In this document: piece by piece, positions 43,743-54,531 of the stretch
Layout: every line of letters begins with the position of its first letter
Numbering within the stretch: position 1 is the first letter of the stretch
Source of the DNA: Kangiella sp.
Lineage (GTDB): Bacteria > Pseudomonadota > Gammaproteobacteria > Enterobacterales > Kangiellaceae
Assembly: GCF_014762745.1 (NCBI RefSeq)
Contig: NZ_JABURJ010000104.1
Span: forward strand, 1-64,000
Direction: 5' to 3'
Length of the DNA: 64,000 nt
Made by a program: the position numbers and the translations under genes
The notes under the pieces: generated by a model
What the model was told of the DNA's origin: nothing
Seen by the model: only the letters and a program-made list of their open reading frames with translations
Database searches by the model: none

Positions 43743-44447
43743 TTAATGGGACCAATGAATGTGCTTGATTTTCCAGAGTTTGCCTTGTTTTTCCAACACG
43801 ATGGTTTCCATTCCTTCGTTGTCATGTTCTTTGCCTTTATATTTGCCTTTCGTATGGGTGCGCGACTTTGAAATGGCGGTAGTTCCCATTACCTGTACCT
43901 GATGTTCCAGAACCTCAATATTCATTTCCTTTAAATACTTCATGTCCGCCTGCATGTGATGCTGGGTATATTCATCGGCGCTACGCTCTACGCGCCCCCC
44001 TTCAAATATGGTCACCTGATCTGCAAGCAGGCTACGAGCTAAGCGGCCATCGCCAGTGCGTAGCGCCTTGTGGAATGTCGTAACTACTTTTGCGGCTTCT
44101 GTTTCCAAGCCCGACACAGGGCCTTTCTCGGAATCTGTGACACTAACAGAAGAATCGGAGCGCTGGTTACCCGCGTCCATCTTGTGCTCTTTATGGTTGT
44201 CGTCCGATCCATGACTTTGTTCCTCGCCATGCCCTACATCTTGATGCTGGTCTTTCATACACTGTTTCATCATGGCCTGCATGACCGGATCGTTCTTATC
44301 CATCTTACTGTGATCCATGTTTTTCATCGCGGCGCAATCCGGTTTTTTAGCGTCTTTCATGTGCTCTTTCGGGTCATGAGCCTGGGCTGAATGAGCGACG
44401 CCCAAGACGATCAGTACTAGAACAGGTGATAAAATTTTACGTTTCAT
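43743..44447 (-). CDS. Secreted protein with Met/His/Asp region and NTF2-like (DUF4440) domain
   Basis: A 234-residue protein with a signal peptide (cleaving at AQAHD). The metal-binding region has MKNMDHSKMDKNDP, KDQHQDVGHGEEQSHG and more His/Met. Residues ~120-230 form an NTF2-like SnoaL/DUF4440 domain (VVTTFHKALRTGDGRLARSL ... QGKLWKIKHIHWSH). It is built like the DUF2231 fusion at 1.1-2.2 kb: metal-rich linker plus NTF2-like domain. It may be a periplasmic copper-binding accessory to copAB. Confidence 0.85.
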   Translation of the reverse strand: MKRKILSPVLVLIVLGVAHSAQAHDPKEHMKDAKKPDCAAMKNMDHSKMDKNDPVMQAMMKQCMKDQHQDVGHGEEQSHGSDDNHKEHKMDAGNQRSDSSVSVTDSEKGPVSGLETEAAKVVTTFHKALRTGDGRLARSLLADQVTIFEGGRVERSADEYTQHHMQADMKYLKEMNIEVLEHQVQVMGTTAISKSRTHTKGKYKGKEHDNEGMETIVLEKQGKLWKIKHIHWSH

Positions 44448-44485
44448 GGATAGTTTCCTCGTGGGATTAGAAGTAGTGTTAATGA

Positions 44486-45331
44486 TTAAAACCAGAATCT
44501 GAGACCGGCCACGATCTGGGTGTTCGAGCGGTCCTCGCCTGCAACGCGCCGGTATTTAGCCGTATTGCCATAAGTGCTTGTCCATTCAACCCCGATATAG
44601 GTGGCGAACTGACGGCTGTACTCATAGCGCAAACGTAGGCCCAGAGCAAGATCCGACAGACCAGAGCCCAAACCATTGTCCGGGTCGTCCTTGCCGTACA
44701 GGCTCAGCTCGGCGCGAGGTTGTAAAATCAGTCGTTGTGTCAGCAATAATTCATACTCAGCTTCAGCGGCCAGTGCGGTCCGGCCGTTGTTACCCACATA
44801 GGCGGTAAGATCCAGTTCAAACCAATAGGGGGCAAGCCCTTGTAGACCCAGCGCCATCCATTGACGATCTTTACCTTCGTCATATTGATCAATCCGAACA
44901 CCGACTTGGGTGTCAAAATAGGCGTTCAGCGCATGCCCCCAGAGTAGATCGGTTGAGCTTTCTTCCAAGCTGCCATCTGAGATATCGCCTTCCGCCTTGA
45001 TGACTAGCTTGTCGTAGGTAGTTCCGTACCAGCCCTGGAGATCGTATACGGTGGTATCACTGTCTTGCTGGTATTCGAAGCGGTCACCGAGCACAGCCCA
45101 ATAGGCTTTTTCATCAGCCAGTTTCAGTTGTCGTGGGCCCGGCTGTGCGTAGGGCCCTTCGGTGAGCGTGTAGCCGTCAGAGTAGGCATGGGGATCGCGC
45201 GCATCGGCTGGCGCGCTGCCTCCTTGTGCCTTCATCTCACCATGATCCATCTGTGCTATGGCGTCATTCGTCTGCAAGCTGCTGGCAGATAGCATCACTG
45301 CAGCTAACCAGTTCATAGTCATCATTCTCAT
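44486..45331 (-). CDS. copB: Copper resistance outer-membrane protein CopB
   Basis: A 281-residue protein starting at the ATG at 45331, which overlaps the copA stop as ATGA. It has a signal peptide and a short Met/His segment (MDHGEMKAQGG), then a CopB-family beta-barrel (PYAQPGPRQLKLADEKAYWA, VRIDQYDEGKDRQWMALGLQ, RLRYEYSRQFATYIGVEW) ending in the outer-membrane signature RFWF. It binds or channels copper at the outer membrane. The frame extends upstream to 45385, but that would run into copA. Confidence 0.93.
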   Translation of the reverse strand: MRMMTMNWLAAVMLSASSLQTNDAIAQMDHGEMKAQGGSAPADARDPHAYSDGYTLTEGPYAQPGPRQLKLADEKAYWAVLGDRFEYQQDSDTTVYDLQGWYGTTYDKLVIKAEGDISDGSLEESSTDLLWGHALNAYFDTQVGVRIDQYDEGKDRQWMALGLQGLAPYWFELDLTAYVGNNGRTALAAEAEYELLLTQRLILQPRAELSLYGKDDPDNGLGSGLSDLALGLRLRYEYSRQFATYIGVEWTSTYGNTAKYRRVAGEDRSNTQIVAGLRFWF

Positions 45332-47175
45332 GACACCACCACCTCGCGGAACATGCCCGCATCCATATGAAACAGCAGGTGACAATGCCAGGCCCAGCGC
45401 CCCAAATCATGAGGAGTCGTCAGGTAGCTGATACGTTGTGCTGGTTGCACCGGGATAGTATGTCGACGTACTCGAAGCTCTCCTTGGTCAGTTTCAATTT
45501 CACTCCACATGCCGTGCAGATGCATTGGGTGAGTCATCATCGTATCGTTTTGCAATATGATTCTGACTCGTTCGTTATGTCGCAGGGATACAGGAGTGCT
45601 TTTGCCAAACTCTAAACCGTCGAATGACCAGCTGTATCGTTCCATATTCCCTGTGAGGTGGAGCTCTAACTCTTTTAGAGGTGGACGAAGGTCATCCATC
45701 ACACCATCAATGGATTTTAAATCCGCCAGAGTGAGCACACGGTGTCCTTGCGGGCGTAACTGCCTCTGACTTAAATTACGCAGGCCTATGCCAGGATCAT
45801 CCAGTCTTGTGCTCGGCATATCGACACGCATGTCTACAGAAGGCCCATATTCGCTACTTGCGTGGCGCACATTGGGTGAAGGTTTGGAATGCGGATTCTG
45901 TGCAGGGTGTTTTTTACCCTGCATTTTATGGTTACTTTGCTGACTATTAGTCATGCCGCTATGCATATCGGAATGTTTCATCCTTTCCGTTGCGCTTTTA
46001 TCCATCCCTTTGTGGTTCATTCCTTCATGATTCATACTGCCCATCATATCGGCCATGGTTAGCCACTCGACAGGATCAAGTTTTGGTGTAGGTGCAGACA
46101 AGCCTTGGCGGGTCGCCAGTGTGCCCCTGGCATAGCCACTGCGATCCATACTTTGTGCAAAGAGGGTATAAGCGTCATCCTGTGGTTGCACTAACACATC
46201 GTAAGTTTCTCCAGGACCGAAGCGGAACTCATCAACCGTTACAGGCTCCACATCCTGACCATCGGCCTGTATAACTGTCAATTTTAAGCCCGGAATACGA
46301 ACATCATAGAAGCTATTGCTGGCGGCATTGATAAAGCGAAGTCGTATGCGCTCTCCTTTACTGAATAAGCCAGTCCAATTGCCGGCGGGGGTTGTTCCAT
46401 TCATCAAAAATGTCATTGTAGCTGCTGAAAGATCTGCAAGATCTGTGGGGTTCATACGCATACTGTTCCACATTTGACGTTTTTCCAATGCACCCTGAAT
46501 TCCCATTTTGGATACATCTCGTGTAAAATCGAAAAATGTAGGCTGGCTGAAGTTGTAGATATCACTTTGCACCTTTAGCTTGCTAAATACATGCATTGGG
46601 TCCTCGTCTGTCCAATCCGAAAGCTGGACCACATGCTCCCGATCAGCGCTGTGCCTTTCTCCCAATCTGGGCTCGATAATAAGGGCACCGTACATTCCAG
46701 TCATTTCTTGGAACCCTGAATGGCTGTGATACCAATAAGTGCCGCTTTGACGCAACTTGAATCGGTAAATGAAGGTTTCCCCTGGTGCAATGCCTTTGAA
46801 ACTAATGCCAGGGACACCATCCATCTGGTAGGGTAACAGGATACCGTGCCAGTGAATGGAAGTTGCAACCGGCAGGCGATTGATCACGCGGATTCTCACT
46901 TCATCGCCCTCTCGCAAGCGCAGCGTTGGAGCAGGGATTGCTCCATTGATGGTTGTGGCCATCCGTGTAACACCGGTAAAATTGACAGGCGTCTCTGCTA
47001 TGACTAGATCAATTTCACGACCGCTTAGCACGGGTGCTGAGCCTTGCGAGGTTAGGCTTGTAATCCCAGCCTGCAGCCACCCAGGAGTGGCTGCCATCAC
47101 ACCACCAACTGCCAACCCTTGGACGAATCGGCGCCGACTGATATTCGGTAGTATGAATTCGGATCTTCTTTTCAT
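45328..47175 (-). CDS. copA: Multicopper oxidase CopA (copper resistance)
   Basis: A 615-residue protein from the ATG at 47175. TAT signal SRRRFVQGLAVGG; three cupredoxin domains with type-1/2/3 copper ligands HWHG, WYHSHSG, HPMHLHG and WHCHLLFHMDAGM. A Met/His-rich insert MNHEGMNHKGMDK ... MKHSDMHSGM lies near residue 390. It oxidises Cu(I) in the periplasm. This start is preferred to an upstream TTG because the twin-arginine motif then follows naturally. It is the first gene of the minus-strand copAB operon, under the CopRS box at ~47.3 kb. Confidence 0.97.
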   Translation of the reverse strand: MKRRSEFILPNISRRRFVQGLAVGGVMAATPGWLQAGITSLTSQGSAPVLSGREIDLVIAETPVNFTGVTRMATTINGAIPAPTLRLREGDEVRIRVINRLPVATSIHWHGILLPYQMDGVPGISFKGIAPGETFIYRFKLRQSGTYWYHSHSGFQEMTGMYGALIIEPRLGERHSADREHVVQLSDWTDEDPMHVFSKLKVQSDIYNFSQPTFFDFTRDVSKMGIQGALEKRQMWNSMRMNPTDLADLSAATMTFLMNGTTPAGNWTGLFSKGERIRLRFINAASNSFYDVRIPGLKLTVIQADGQDVEPVTVDEFRFGPGETYDVLVQPQDDAYTLFAQSMDRSGYARGTLATRQGLSAPTPKLDPVEWLTMADMMGSMNHEGMNHKGMDKSATERMKHSDMHSGMTNSQQSNHKMQGKKHPAQNPHSKPSPNVRHASSEYGPSVDMRVDMPSTRLDDPGIGLRNLSQRQLRPQGHRVLTLADLKSIDGVMDDLRPPLKELELHLTGNMERYSWSFDGLEFGKSTPVSLRHNERVRIILQNDTMMTHPMHLHGMWSEIETDQGELRVRRHTIPVQPAQRISYLTTPHDLGRWAWHCHLLFHMDAGMFREVVVS

Positions 47176-47301
47176 CGAGCAATATTTCCCGAATGGGTTA
47201 CTTGGTCTTGACAATTGGGTGTTTACGGCGGAACGTCTCTTTGATCACCGCTTTTAATACCAAACACATTAACGCCCGAGGCCTGTCACCAGCATGACTT
47301 T

Positions 47302-47323
47302 AGAATGACAATGTTGTAATCTT
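47302..47323. promoter_or_regulatory. CusR/CopR-type box between copA and copR
   Basis: AGAATGACAA and TTGTAATCTT around TG fit the E. coli CusR box (AAAATGACAA, two bases, TTGTCATTTT) with three differences. A further TTGTCAT follows at 47325-47331. It lies between divergent copA and copR and likely controls both. Confidence 0.8.
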
Positions 47324-47404
47324 GTTGTCATACCATTGTTGGGAAGAGTGATTTATCTTAAGAATTAAGTTGGTCAGTAATAATAATATACGGAGTATTA
47401 AGCT

Positions 47405-48097
47405 ATGCGCTTGTTAGTGGTCGAAGACGAAATCAAGACGGGTGATTATTTACAGCAAGGCCTGACTGAAGCTGGCTTTATGGTCACTTTGGCGCGCAAC
47501 GGTCTTGACGGACATCACCTCGCGATGACGGAAATATTTGATCTGCTGGTGCTGGACGTAATGCTTCCGGATGTTAATGGTTGGCAAATCGTACAATCCA
47601 TCAGAGAAGCGGGACACCAAACTCCCGTGCTTTTCCTGACGGCCCGCGACAGCGTGAATGATAGAGTTAAAGGCCTCGAAATGGGGGCGGATGATTACCT
47701 CGTCAAGCCTTTTGCGTTCACTGAACTGCTAGCTCGCATACGCACTTTGCTTCGCAGATGCTCGACCCCCGTACTGACTGATCAAATTAAAGTCGCTGAT
47801 CTAAGCCTGGATCTGCCGCGGCACCGGGTCATTCGTGCGGGTCGAAAAATTAGTCTTAGCCACAAAGAATTTTGTTTACTGGAACTACTGGTGCGTCGCC
47901 AGGGTGAGGTGTTGCCGCGTTCGTTAATTGCCTCTCAGGTGTGGGACATGAATTTTGATTCTGACACCAACGTCATTGATGTCGCTATACGACGCTTGCG
48001 AGCCAAGATTGACGACGAGTTCGATACAAAGCTTATTCATACCGTACGAGGCATGGGTTATATGCTGGATGTTGAGGATGACCTTGATGAAATTTAG
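47405..48097 (+). CDS. copR: Heavy-metal response regulator, CopR/CusR-like
   Basis: A 230-residue OmpR/PhoB-type regulator. The receiver has VVEDE, the phosphorylation Asp in [15 protein letters not shown] (about residue 51) and the conserved VKPF. The winged-helix DNA-binding domain ([16 protein letters not shown] ... [16 protein letters not shown]) follows. It overlaps the kinase gene by 11 bases and is divergent from copA, so it regulates it through the CusR-type box. It senses through CopS. Confidence 0.96.
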   Translation: MRLLVVEDEIKTGDYLQQGLTEAGFMVTLARNGLDGHHLAMTEIFDLLVLDVMLPDVNGWQIVQSIREAGHQTPVLFLTARDSVNDRVKGLEMGADDYLVKPFAFTELLARIRTLLRRCSTPVLTDQIKVADLSLDLPRHRVIRAGRKISLSHKEFCLLELLVRRQGEVLPRSLIASQVWDMNFDSDTNVIDVAIRRLRAKIDDEFDTKLIHTVRGMGYMLDVEDDLDEI

Positions 48098-49520
48098 TCG
48101 GATCATCCATCGCCCGCTTTCACTGACCAACCGAGCGATGCTGTTCGTGGCGATTGCAATCAGTTTTAGTATGTTGATAATTGGACATTTGGTGCAAAGC
48201 GCAGTGGAGCGTCATTTTGAAGAGCAGGACGCCGATGAATTAGCGGTGATTACCCAAGCTGTAGAATCAGCGCTGAATAAGGCAAGCGCTGAAAGGCTCC
48301 CACCGGAAGATGTATTGGCAAAAGCTGTTTCAGGCCACCATGGTGTGTATTTTCAAGTCTGGGATGAACACCATCAGTTGATTTTTGGGCCACCAAATCT
48401 GCATCCCTCTAAGCAAACCATCACCTACTTTGCGGTAGAGAAAATTCAAGCCGACAATTTATATCGTTGGTCAGTCGATGAAAAAACCTTCCGTGGCATT
48501 GTGACGCAAACCCAAGTTGGCAACCACCGGTACCATATTGTTGCTGTCATCGATATGGGCTTTCATTTGCACTTTCTGGACAGCTTTGGGCGTACGCTAT
48601 GGCTTATTATGAGTCTAGCAGGTGTGATCACATTGTTAGCAGCGTGGTTCGGTGTCCACCAAGGCCATGCCCCACTGCGTGCATTAAGCAAGGTAATTCA
48701 GAATGTTCAGGCGGATCATCTTGATGTGAGGCTGGATACTGACACGATCCCCGCAGAGCTGATTACCTTGGTTGATTCCTTTAATCGTATGATCAGTCGG
48801 CTTGAAGAAAGCTTCGACAAGTTGTCTCATTTTTCCGCTGATATTGCTCACGAATTGCGGACGCCCTTAACCAACTTGATTACCCAAACTCAAGTTGGTT
48901 TAAGTAAGTCCAGAAGCCATGATGAATATCGAGAGTTGTTATATTCAAGCCTTGAAGAACAGGAACGGTTGACCAAAATGGTGAACGACATGTTATGGCT
49001 GGCACAAAGTGAAAACGGTTTACTGAGGCCTGACCGAGAAAAGCTTGAGTTAGTTCAGGAGGTAGAAGCCACTTTTGAATTTTTAGAAGCCCTGGCTGAG
49101 GAAAAGGGTATTCGCTTTCAAGTCCAGGGGAAGCCCACAGCTTTCGTTGGGGATAGGGCAATGTTGCGACGCGCATTATCCAACCTGCTCTCTAACGCAC
49201 TTCGATTTACATCCGAAGGTGGTATGGTGCAAGTCAATATATGGCAAGCCAGTAATGCTGTCTACCTGCGTGTGAAAAACCCCGGCCCGACTATAGATTC
49301 CGCACACTTACCTCATTTGTTCGACCGTTTTTATCGGGTTGACCCTTCGCGTCAACGCCAGAGTGAGGGCGCAGGACTGGGGCTAGCAATTGTAAAGTCC
49401 ATCGTTGAGGCTCACAACGGCACCATCTCTGTGTCTTCAGCATATGGAATAACGTCCTTCACAATCATCTTTCAACAAGTGGCCAATGATAGGCATAGAG
49501 TAGCAGGGGCTTTGTCATGA
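48087..49520 (+). CDS. copS: Heavy-metal sensor histidine kinase, CopS/CusS-like
   Basis: A 477-residue kinase: two membrane helices (residues ~18-38 and ~170-190) flanking a periplasmic sensor. Then come HAMP ([16 protein letters not shown]), HisKA with [10 protein letters not shown] (His about residue 258) and the HATPase N, G1 and G2 boxes ([26 protein letters not shown]). The ATG at 48087 has a GAGG nine bases upstream. It overlaps copR by 11 bases and the MerR remnant by four. It binds periplasmic Cu/Ag and phosphorylates CopR. Confidence 0.94.
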   Translation: MKFSRIIHRPLSLTNRAMLFVAIAISFSMLIIGHLVQSAVERHFEEQDADELAVITQAVESALNKASAERLPPEDVLAKAVSGHHGVYFQVWDEHHQLIFGPPNLHPSKQTITYFAVEKIQADNLYRWSVDEKTFRGIVTQTQVGNHRYHIVAVIDMGFHLHFLDSFGRTLWLIMSLAGVITLLAAWFGVHQGHAPLRALSKVIQNVQADHLDVRLDTDTIPAELITLVDSFNRMISRLEESFDKLSHFSADIAHELRTPLTNLITQTQVGLSKSRSHDEYRELLYSSLEEQERLTKMVNDMLWLAQSENGLLRPDREKLELVQEVEATFEFLEALAEEKGIRFQVQGKPTAFVGDRAMLRRALSNLLSNALRFTSEGGMVQVNIWQASNAVYLRVKNPGPTIDSAHLPHLFDRFYRVDPSRQRQSEGAGLGLAIVKSIVEAHNGTISVSSAYGITSFTIIFQQVANDRHRVAGALS

Positions 49521-49960
49521 GCCTGTTCACCATCGGAAAATATGCACAAGCTGTACAAGTCAGTGTATAAACCATCCGCTATTTCAAACACCGAGGCCTC
49601 ATCACGCAAACTCTGAAACCAGTCCAAGGGTACCGCACTTATTCCTAGGGCACGCAGGCAAGGATGTTATTTTTCTAGCGCGCCACGAAGAGATCTACAA
49701 CCTGTTATCACTGTGTGAGTCCCATTGTGCGGAAGTCCAGGAACTGGCTGAACACAAACTGACAAGCGTGCGTGCAAAAACCACCGAAGCGTCGTTTGGG
49801 GCAGGTATTGGATGGTCTGCAGCAAGCGTCTACAGATTGCTCTCCCGTTAAAGTAAAACTACCGTTTATTGCAAGATGTTCCATTAGTGAATCCTCAACC
49901 GGCACAACAGGGCAGTTCTTCCACATCCTTGTCAAAGGTTTGCGCACACAGTTTCAAACC
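49517..49960 (+). pseudogene. MerR-family regulator gene, decayed
   Basis: The start [17 protein letters not shown] is followed by TAA, then TIRYFKHRGLITQTLKPVQG YRTYS and another stop. Later parts read in other frames: TKRSTT, LAEHKLTSVRAK, RLGQVLDGLQQASTD. MerR-like HTH and dimerisation sequences with several stops and frameshifts. It overlaps the end of copS by ATGA, so it was once the third gene of a copRS operon. Non-functional. Confidence 0.75.
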
Positions 49961-50177
49961 TTCTAGAGGTACGGCCACGATTCGTTACAAATCGACCAAA
50001 AATATACTTAACCTCATGAATTATAAGTAATCTTTCAAAAATCTTGGTTGCATATTTTGATCTGCACACAGTTATCAGATATGTCTATCGGAAGCTTTCA
50101 CTTCTAACACCTATACCGTATCTCCTTGTAATTACCAAGGGTGTATTCAATATCATGCAAACTCGACTCACCCACTA

Positions 50178-53152
50178 CTACGGAACTTGGCTCTTTGTGA
50201 TATCCAGTTTGTAATTCAGAGTTTTACTTTTTTTGCTTAAATCTAGATGGTAATCACCGAAGCGATTAATATGCTCGGTTCGATACGGTGAAAGAAACTT
50301 CAGCACCTCTTCTGAAACTGGGATTTGACGGTGCTTCAATTGCGATAGAACTTCTGACATGGATTGAACGTTATGCAAAATAACCAGATTAGCTACAAGT
50401 TGATTGTACTTAATGACCTTACGCTGTTCGTGCCGGACATTCTCAGCAATAATGCCGTCACCGCCAAAAAACAACCACTTGGTGAAGTTATTGAACTCTT
50501 CACTTTTGTTGGTGGCTGCATGAATGGTACGCCTGAGCTCCACATCACCGATGTACTTCAGTAAGAATGCTGTTCGGATCACTCGTCCTAACTCCCGAAA
50601 CGCAAAATACAGTCGATTCTTCCGACTGTAAGTGCCTAAGCGTTTGAGTATGGTCGATGGCGCTATTTTGCCGGCTTGGATAGACAGCGCCACACGCAAC
50701 ATATCAGGCAGATGTCGCTCTATTAGTGACCAGTTAATATTACCTCTAAACAATCGGTTAATGTGTTTATATTTAACGCGACCATCCGCTTTATAGAATA
50801 CCAGCTTCTTGATGTTCCGTATTCGGGGCATCAAATCAATACCGAGTAAGTAAGCTAGGCCAAAGACAGTCGTGCTTTGAGCCTGAGTGTCACCATGAAT
50901 CACATCAGGTTGAATGTCCGATTCATTTTTAATGAGACCATCAAGAATATAGATAGCCTCGTAGACGCCGCAAGGAATGAAATGACTGAATAACGCGATG
51001 TAAGTATCCGAGACATGGTAATAGCCAATACCACCATAGCCGCCGTAACGGATATGATATTCTGACAACAGGTTTTGCTCATATACGTTCCACTTGGTTC
51101 CGTCAGCAGAGGCCGATTTGCCTGTACCCCAGTAAGATGGCAACTCAAATTTATTATAAGCATTCACGGTTTTCACAATAGCTTTTTCAAGCTTCTCCTC
51201 AGTGACATGCTTTAGATTCAGCCAAGCAACTTGCTTGCGGGTTAAGTTTTTGATGGAGCGTGCCGTTTGAGTTGGGCCAAGATTACAGCCATAACAAAAA
51301 AGCGTTGAAATAAAGCGCTTGCGCGGATTATCAAGTTTACTCTCAAAGCCTGATATGGGTTTAAATAGCTTGTGGGCGTCCAGCCATTGCTCTGATTCCA
51401 CTAGAATATCGACAATGCTCTTTTCCTCAAGAGAGTCTCGTAAGGCTTCATCCAGCTGCTTGAGCTGTTTGGGCTCTGGAGTATTCTGATGTCTTCTGAT
51501 CACAAGCTGATCGTTATTGAAGTCTAGAAACTCATTGGATTGAAATTGCTCGTCCACCTGAGCTGATAACTCGCTAAGCGTTTCTTTTAGTTCAGTCACA
51601 AAGGTTTTGCTATCCTCTGAAAACCCTAGCATATTGGTGTATTCAGGCAGGCCTTGTTCGTACTCATCCCAACTGATTAGTTCTTTACGATAATCTGAAT
51701 GCTCCTGGCTGTAACGAATGAATAAATCACCTGAACTGAGTTCGTTCTTGATCCGAGACAACACGCATAACTCGAAGTATTTGCGGTTAATCGTTTTCGT
51801 GTCTGCGTTGAATATCAGCTTCTTCCATTTATCGTTCATCCAAGGCTGTGCGACAAAGTCATCATAGTGGCCGAGCTCCTGCTTGTGGGTATTTCGATAC
51901 TCCAAGATGATTTCTAGCGCCCTTAGGATCGAATTATCTTCAGATGATGAGCCTAGAGCTCTAAAAGCTCCAAACAGTTTAGAAGCTGGGCTCGTTGCGG
52001 CTTATACAATTTAAGCATGAAGGGATAATAATTATTTCCGGCATAGGCTAAGTGCTCTTCACACTCTGCCAATAGTACTGATGGCTCTTCGCTCATGGCG
52101 TTTCGGATATCTTCCAGTGACGGCTGTATGTCAGCTTCATTATCACCATAAGTTTTTAAGACATTACGAAATTGGTTGATGAGCTTTTCCGTTCGCTGAG
52201 TATGCTCCTGGTGGTATTCCATCAGCCGAGTCTCCGCAGACTGGTGCAACTTATTCAGTTTACGCTTAAAGATACCCGCCACATCGTCTAACGATTGACT
52301 TAATTTTGACTGGATCAATAGCACCATCAGTGTGTAACGTTTAGCTTGCTTCATTTCTTTTAAGTGAAAAGCATCCAGTGAACGAGCTTCTAAAGTGTAA
52401 TGGTGTTTTTTCGTTAACGGTAAGAATTCCATATTTGGCAATCGTTCGACCAAGTCTTGTAGCCATTTCAAATGTTGAAGGTAGCTTTTGACTTCTTTAT
52501 TTGTAGGCTTTTTGACCTCCCGTTTAATCGAGTCCCAGCGCGTTTTTCTTCCAGAGCTATTGAGCATTTTATCCAACTCAATTGTCATCTCATGATTCAG
52601 CTTTTTATGTGTTTGCTTGAAATAGGTATCGTTGACCTGCTTTTTAGCTGATTTGGCATGTTTAACCAGAGTTGAGAAGCCTGGTAATTCATAGCGCTGT
52701 TTAACCAGCTCCTCGATAACTACATTGATAACATCAGCGAGCTCATGCTTTTTTTCTGATGCTTCGGATGAAAGCTTATGAAGCAATAATGTTGCTGTAT
52801 TATTATTCTCAATAAGCTTAATGTTTAGATACCGCCTCACTAAAATCTTTAAACGGGTTCGACTCCCACCCCTGTCAAAGCGTGCTAAGTACTTTTTGGG
52901 AGTGTCGCCCATTTTCATCAGCTCAGAAATATGAGTAACAATCTTGTTTGGGATGTCAGAAGATTTGAGAAAATACCCTAAGCGCTGAGTTAATTTAATA
53001 TGAACTAACAGGGCAAGCTGATCTAATTTGCGCCGGCGATGCTGGCGAATATAGGCCATGTCCTCTGGTGTCGGTGTATATACAGACTATAATTCAGACT
53101 GACTCATGTTGGGTTTAATGCGCGGGTAAGCGGTTTCATTGATTGTTGTCAT
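50178..53152 (-). pseudogene. tnpA: Tn3-family transposase gene, two lesions
   Basis: Read on the minus strand. The natural ATG at 53152 gives MTTINETAYPRIKPNMSQSE, but TAG at 53087-53089 breaks it. A later ATG at 53059 opens a 368-residue DUF4158/N-terminal part ending at 51953. A one-base shift near 51,955 is needed to reach the next frame (ALGSSSEDNSILRALEIILE). The last 575 residues (51905-50178) carry the DDE region (SADGTKWN, VIHGDTQAQSTTVF, FGGDGIIAENVRHEQRKVI). The full length would be ~990. The element cannot transpose by itself unless supplied in trans. Confidence 0.88.
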
Positions 53153-53413
53153 AGAGATATAAAATAACGTCCACGGATATCATGGCCAATTAGGTGGCTT
53201 GATCATTTGGTTACCTTTTAAAGGTTCAGCTGTTTAGCTCAGTCGCTACACCTTGCACCTTACCTATAGTAATATTTAATGTTGCGCAGTTTAATGAACC
53301 CGCCCTAGACATTTCGTGCTCAAGTTCACTCTATATTGAATTAATGCTTAACATTCATATTTCATGAGGCCTGTGGAACATTGTAGTCTTCATTCCAGTT
53401 TTATTGTATTGCA
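53153..53413. other. Intergenic region between tnpA and tnpS
   Basis: About 260 bases. I looked for 38-bp Tn3-type terminal repeats and a resolution site and found no clear one here. Confidence 0.4.
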
Positions 53414-54355
53414 CTACTTGAGTGGCTCAATAAAGCGTTGCTGAATTCGATTATATGAATCTATGTAGCGTAGAGCCGTTTTGGGATCTTTCCAACCAAC
53501 GTACTCCATTAAATCTTTGAGACTCCAATCATTACTGTCTGCCCATGAAGCAAATCCTCGGCGTAAAGAATGACTGCTAAAGCTCTCAGGATGCTCAAGC
53601 CCTGCATCCCTGGCGCAATCGCGCACGATATTGATGATGGTATTCGGCGTCATATTGTGTTGGTTGAAATGCCCCCAGCGATCGATCCCGATAAACAGTG
53701 GGCCCTCGGTTAATTCAGCAGCTGTTATCCAGTCCTGATAGGCGGTGACTGGGCAGAGTTTTTGCAGAGCCGGTACTTTATAGGTCGTACCTTTATTGTT
53801 TCTATCGCCTTTGGAGTTTGGCAAATACAATGACATTCCTTTATTGGGGATCACGATTACGTGCTCAATGTAGATGTTGGTGAGTTCATCTGCACGAAAG
53901 GCTCGCCAGAACCCGAGCAGCAGAATGGCTTTGTTTCGGATATGCCTTAAGCGCTGCCAGTAATCTTTACTTTCTGTAATCAATGAATCCAACGACTGAA
54001 TAATGGTGTCGAGCTCTTCTAACTGAAGCGGTCGAGCCTGCTTAGGTTGGTACGGATGCGTTTGACGTATGCCTTTCATCACCTGTTTAACCAGGGGAGC
54101 TTTCGTGGGATCGGGAAAACCGTACTCATTGTGCCATTTAGCGAGTACGGCCAAACGATGTGCTAAGGTACTGGACGACAACTTATCGGCATAGTGACTG
54201 AGGTACTGCGCAATCGCATCAGGTGTTGCAGGTAACAGGCCGCCCCAGTGACGCTCATAGTGCTCAACGGCGGCACGGTAACTGCGTACCGTGTGTTCTC
54301 GAGTGGCGGCGTTGACGTAAAAGCTGACTAAATCAGTATTTTTAGAATCGGGCAT
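53414..54355 (-). CDS. tnpS: Tyrosine recombinase, TnpS-like resolvase
   Basis: A 313-residue phage-integrase-type recombinase. The N-terminal SAM-like domain (TREHTVRSYRAAVEHYERHW) is followed by the catalytic domain with GFWRAFRADEL (first Arg), HSLRRGF (H-x-x-R) and the tyrosine in ALRYIDSYNRI near residue 300. It is divergent from the coiled-coil TnpT-like gene and adjacent to a Tn3-type transposase. This is the arrangement of Tn4651/Tn4652, where TnpS and TnpT resolve cointegrates at rst. It looks intact. Confidence 0.9.
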   Translation of the reverse strand: MPDSKNTDLVSFYVNAATREHTVRSYRAAVEHYERHWGGLLPATPDAIAQYLSHYADKLSSSTLAHRLAVLAKWHNEYGFPDPTKAPLVKQVMKGIRQTHPYQPKQARPLQLEELDTIIQSLDSLITESKDYWQRLRHIRNKAILLLGFWRAFRADELTNIYIEHVIVIPNKGMSLYLPNSKGDRNNKGTTYKVPALQKLCPVTAYQDWITAAELTEGPLFIGIDRWGHFNQHNMTPNTIINIVRDCARDAGLEHPESFSSHSLRRGFASWADSNDWSLKDLMEYVGWKDPKTALRYIDSYNRIQQRFIEPLK

Positions 54356-54531
54356 GATTGCGTGTTATGTACGGCTTTGCCTCATCATATCGCCCAAAAA
54401 CGCACATCACAATAGATAATCTACTATTATCTAAAATGAATTTTCGAAAGCTATAGACACGTAGATGACACAGTAATAATATGTATATACATATTATGTA
54501 TTACATTACAAAATAATCAGAGACTTAAAAA
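54356..54531. other. Candidate rst cointegrate-resolution site
   Basis: The 176-base gap between divergent tnpS and tnpT. It holds arms TAGATAAT and ATTATCTA five bases apart (54413-54433), which fit a recombinase core, and a perfect 22-bp palindrome (54476-54497, halves ATAATATGTAT and ATACATATTAT) near the tnpT start, which could be the TnpT site or a promoter operator. Confidence 0.6.

Noticed and set aside
50000..50177. Search for a Tn3-type terminal repeat beside tnpA
   Set aside because: No stretch beginning GGGG with a partner on the other side could be recognised by eye; needs a computed search for an inverted repeat.
51940..51970. Programmed -1 frameshift for the tnpA split
   Set aside because: No convincing slippery heptamer or pseudoknot; the gene also has an early TAG, so mutation is simpler.
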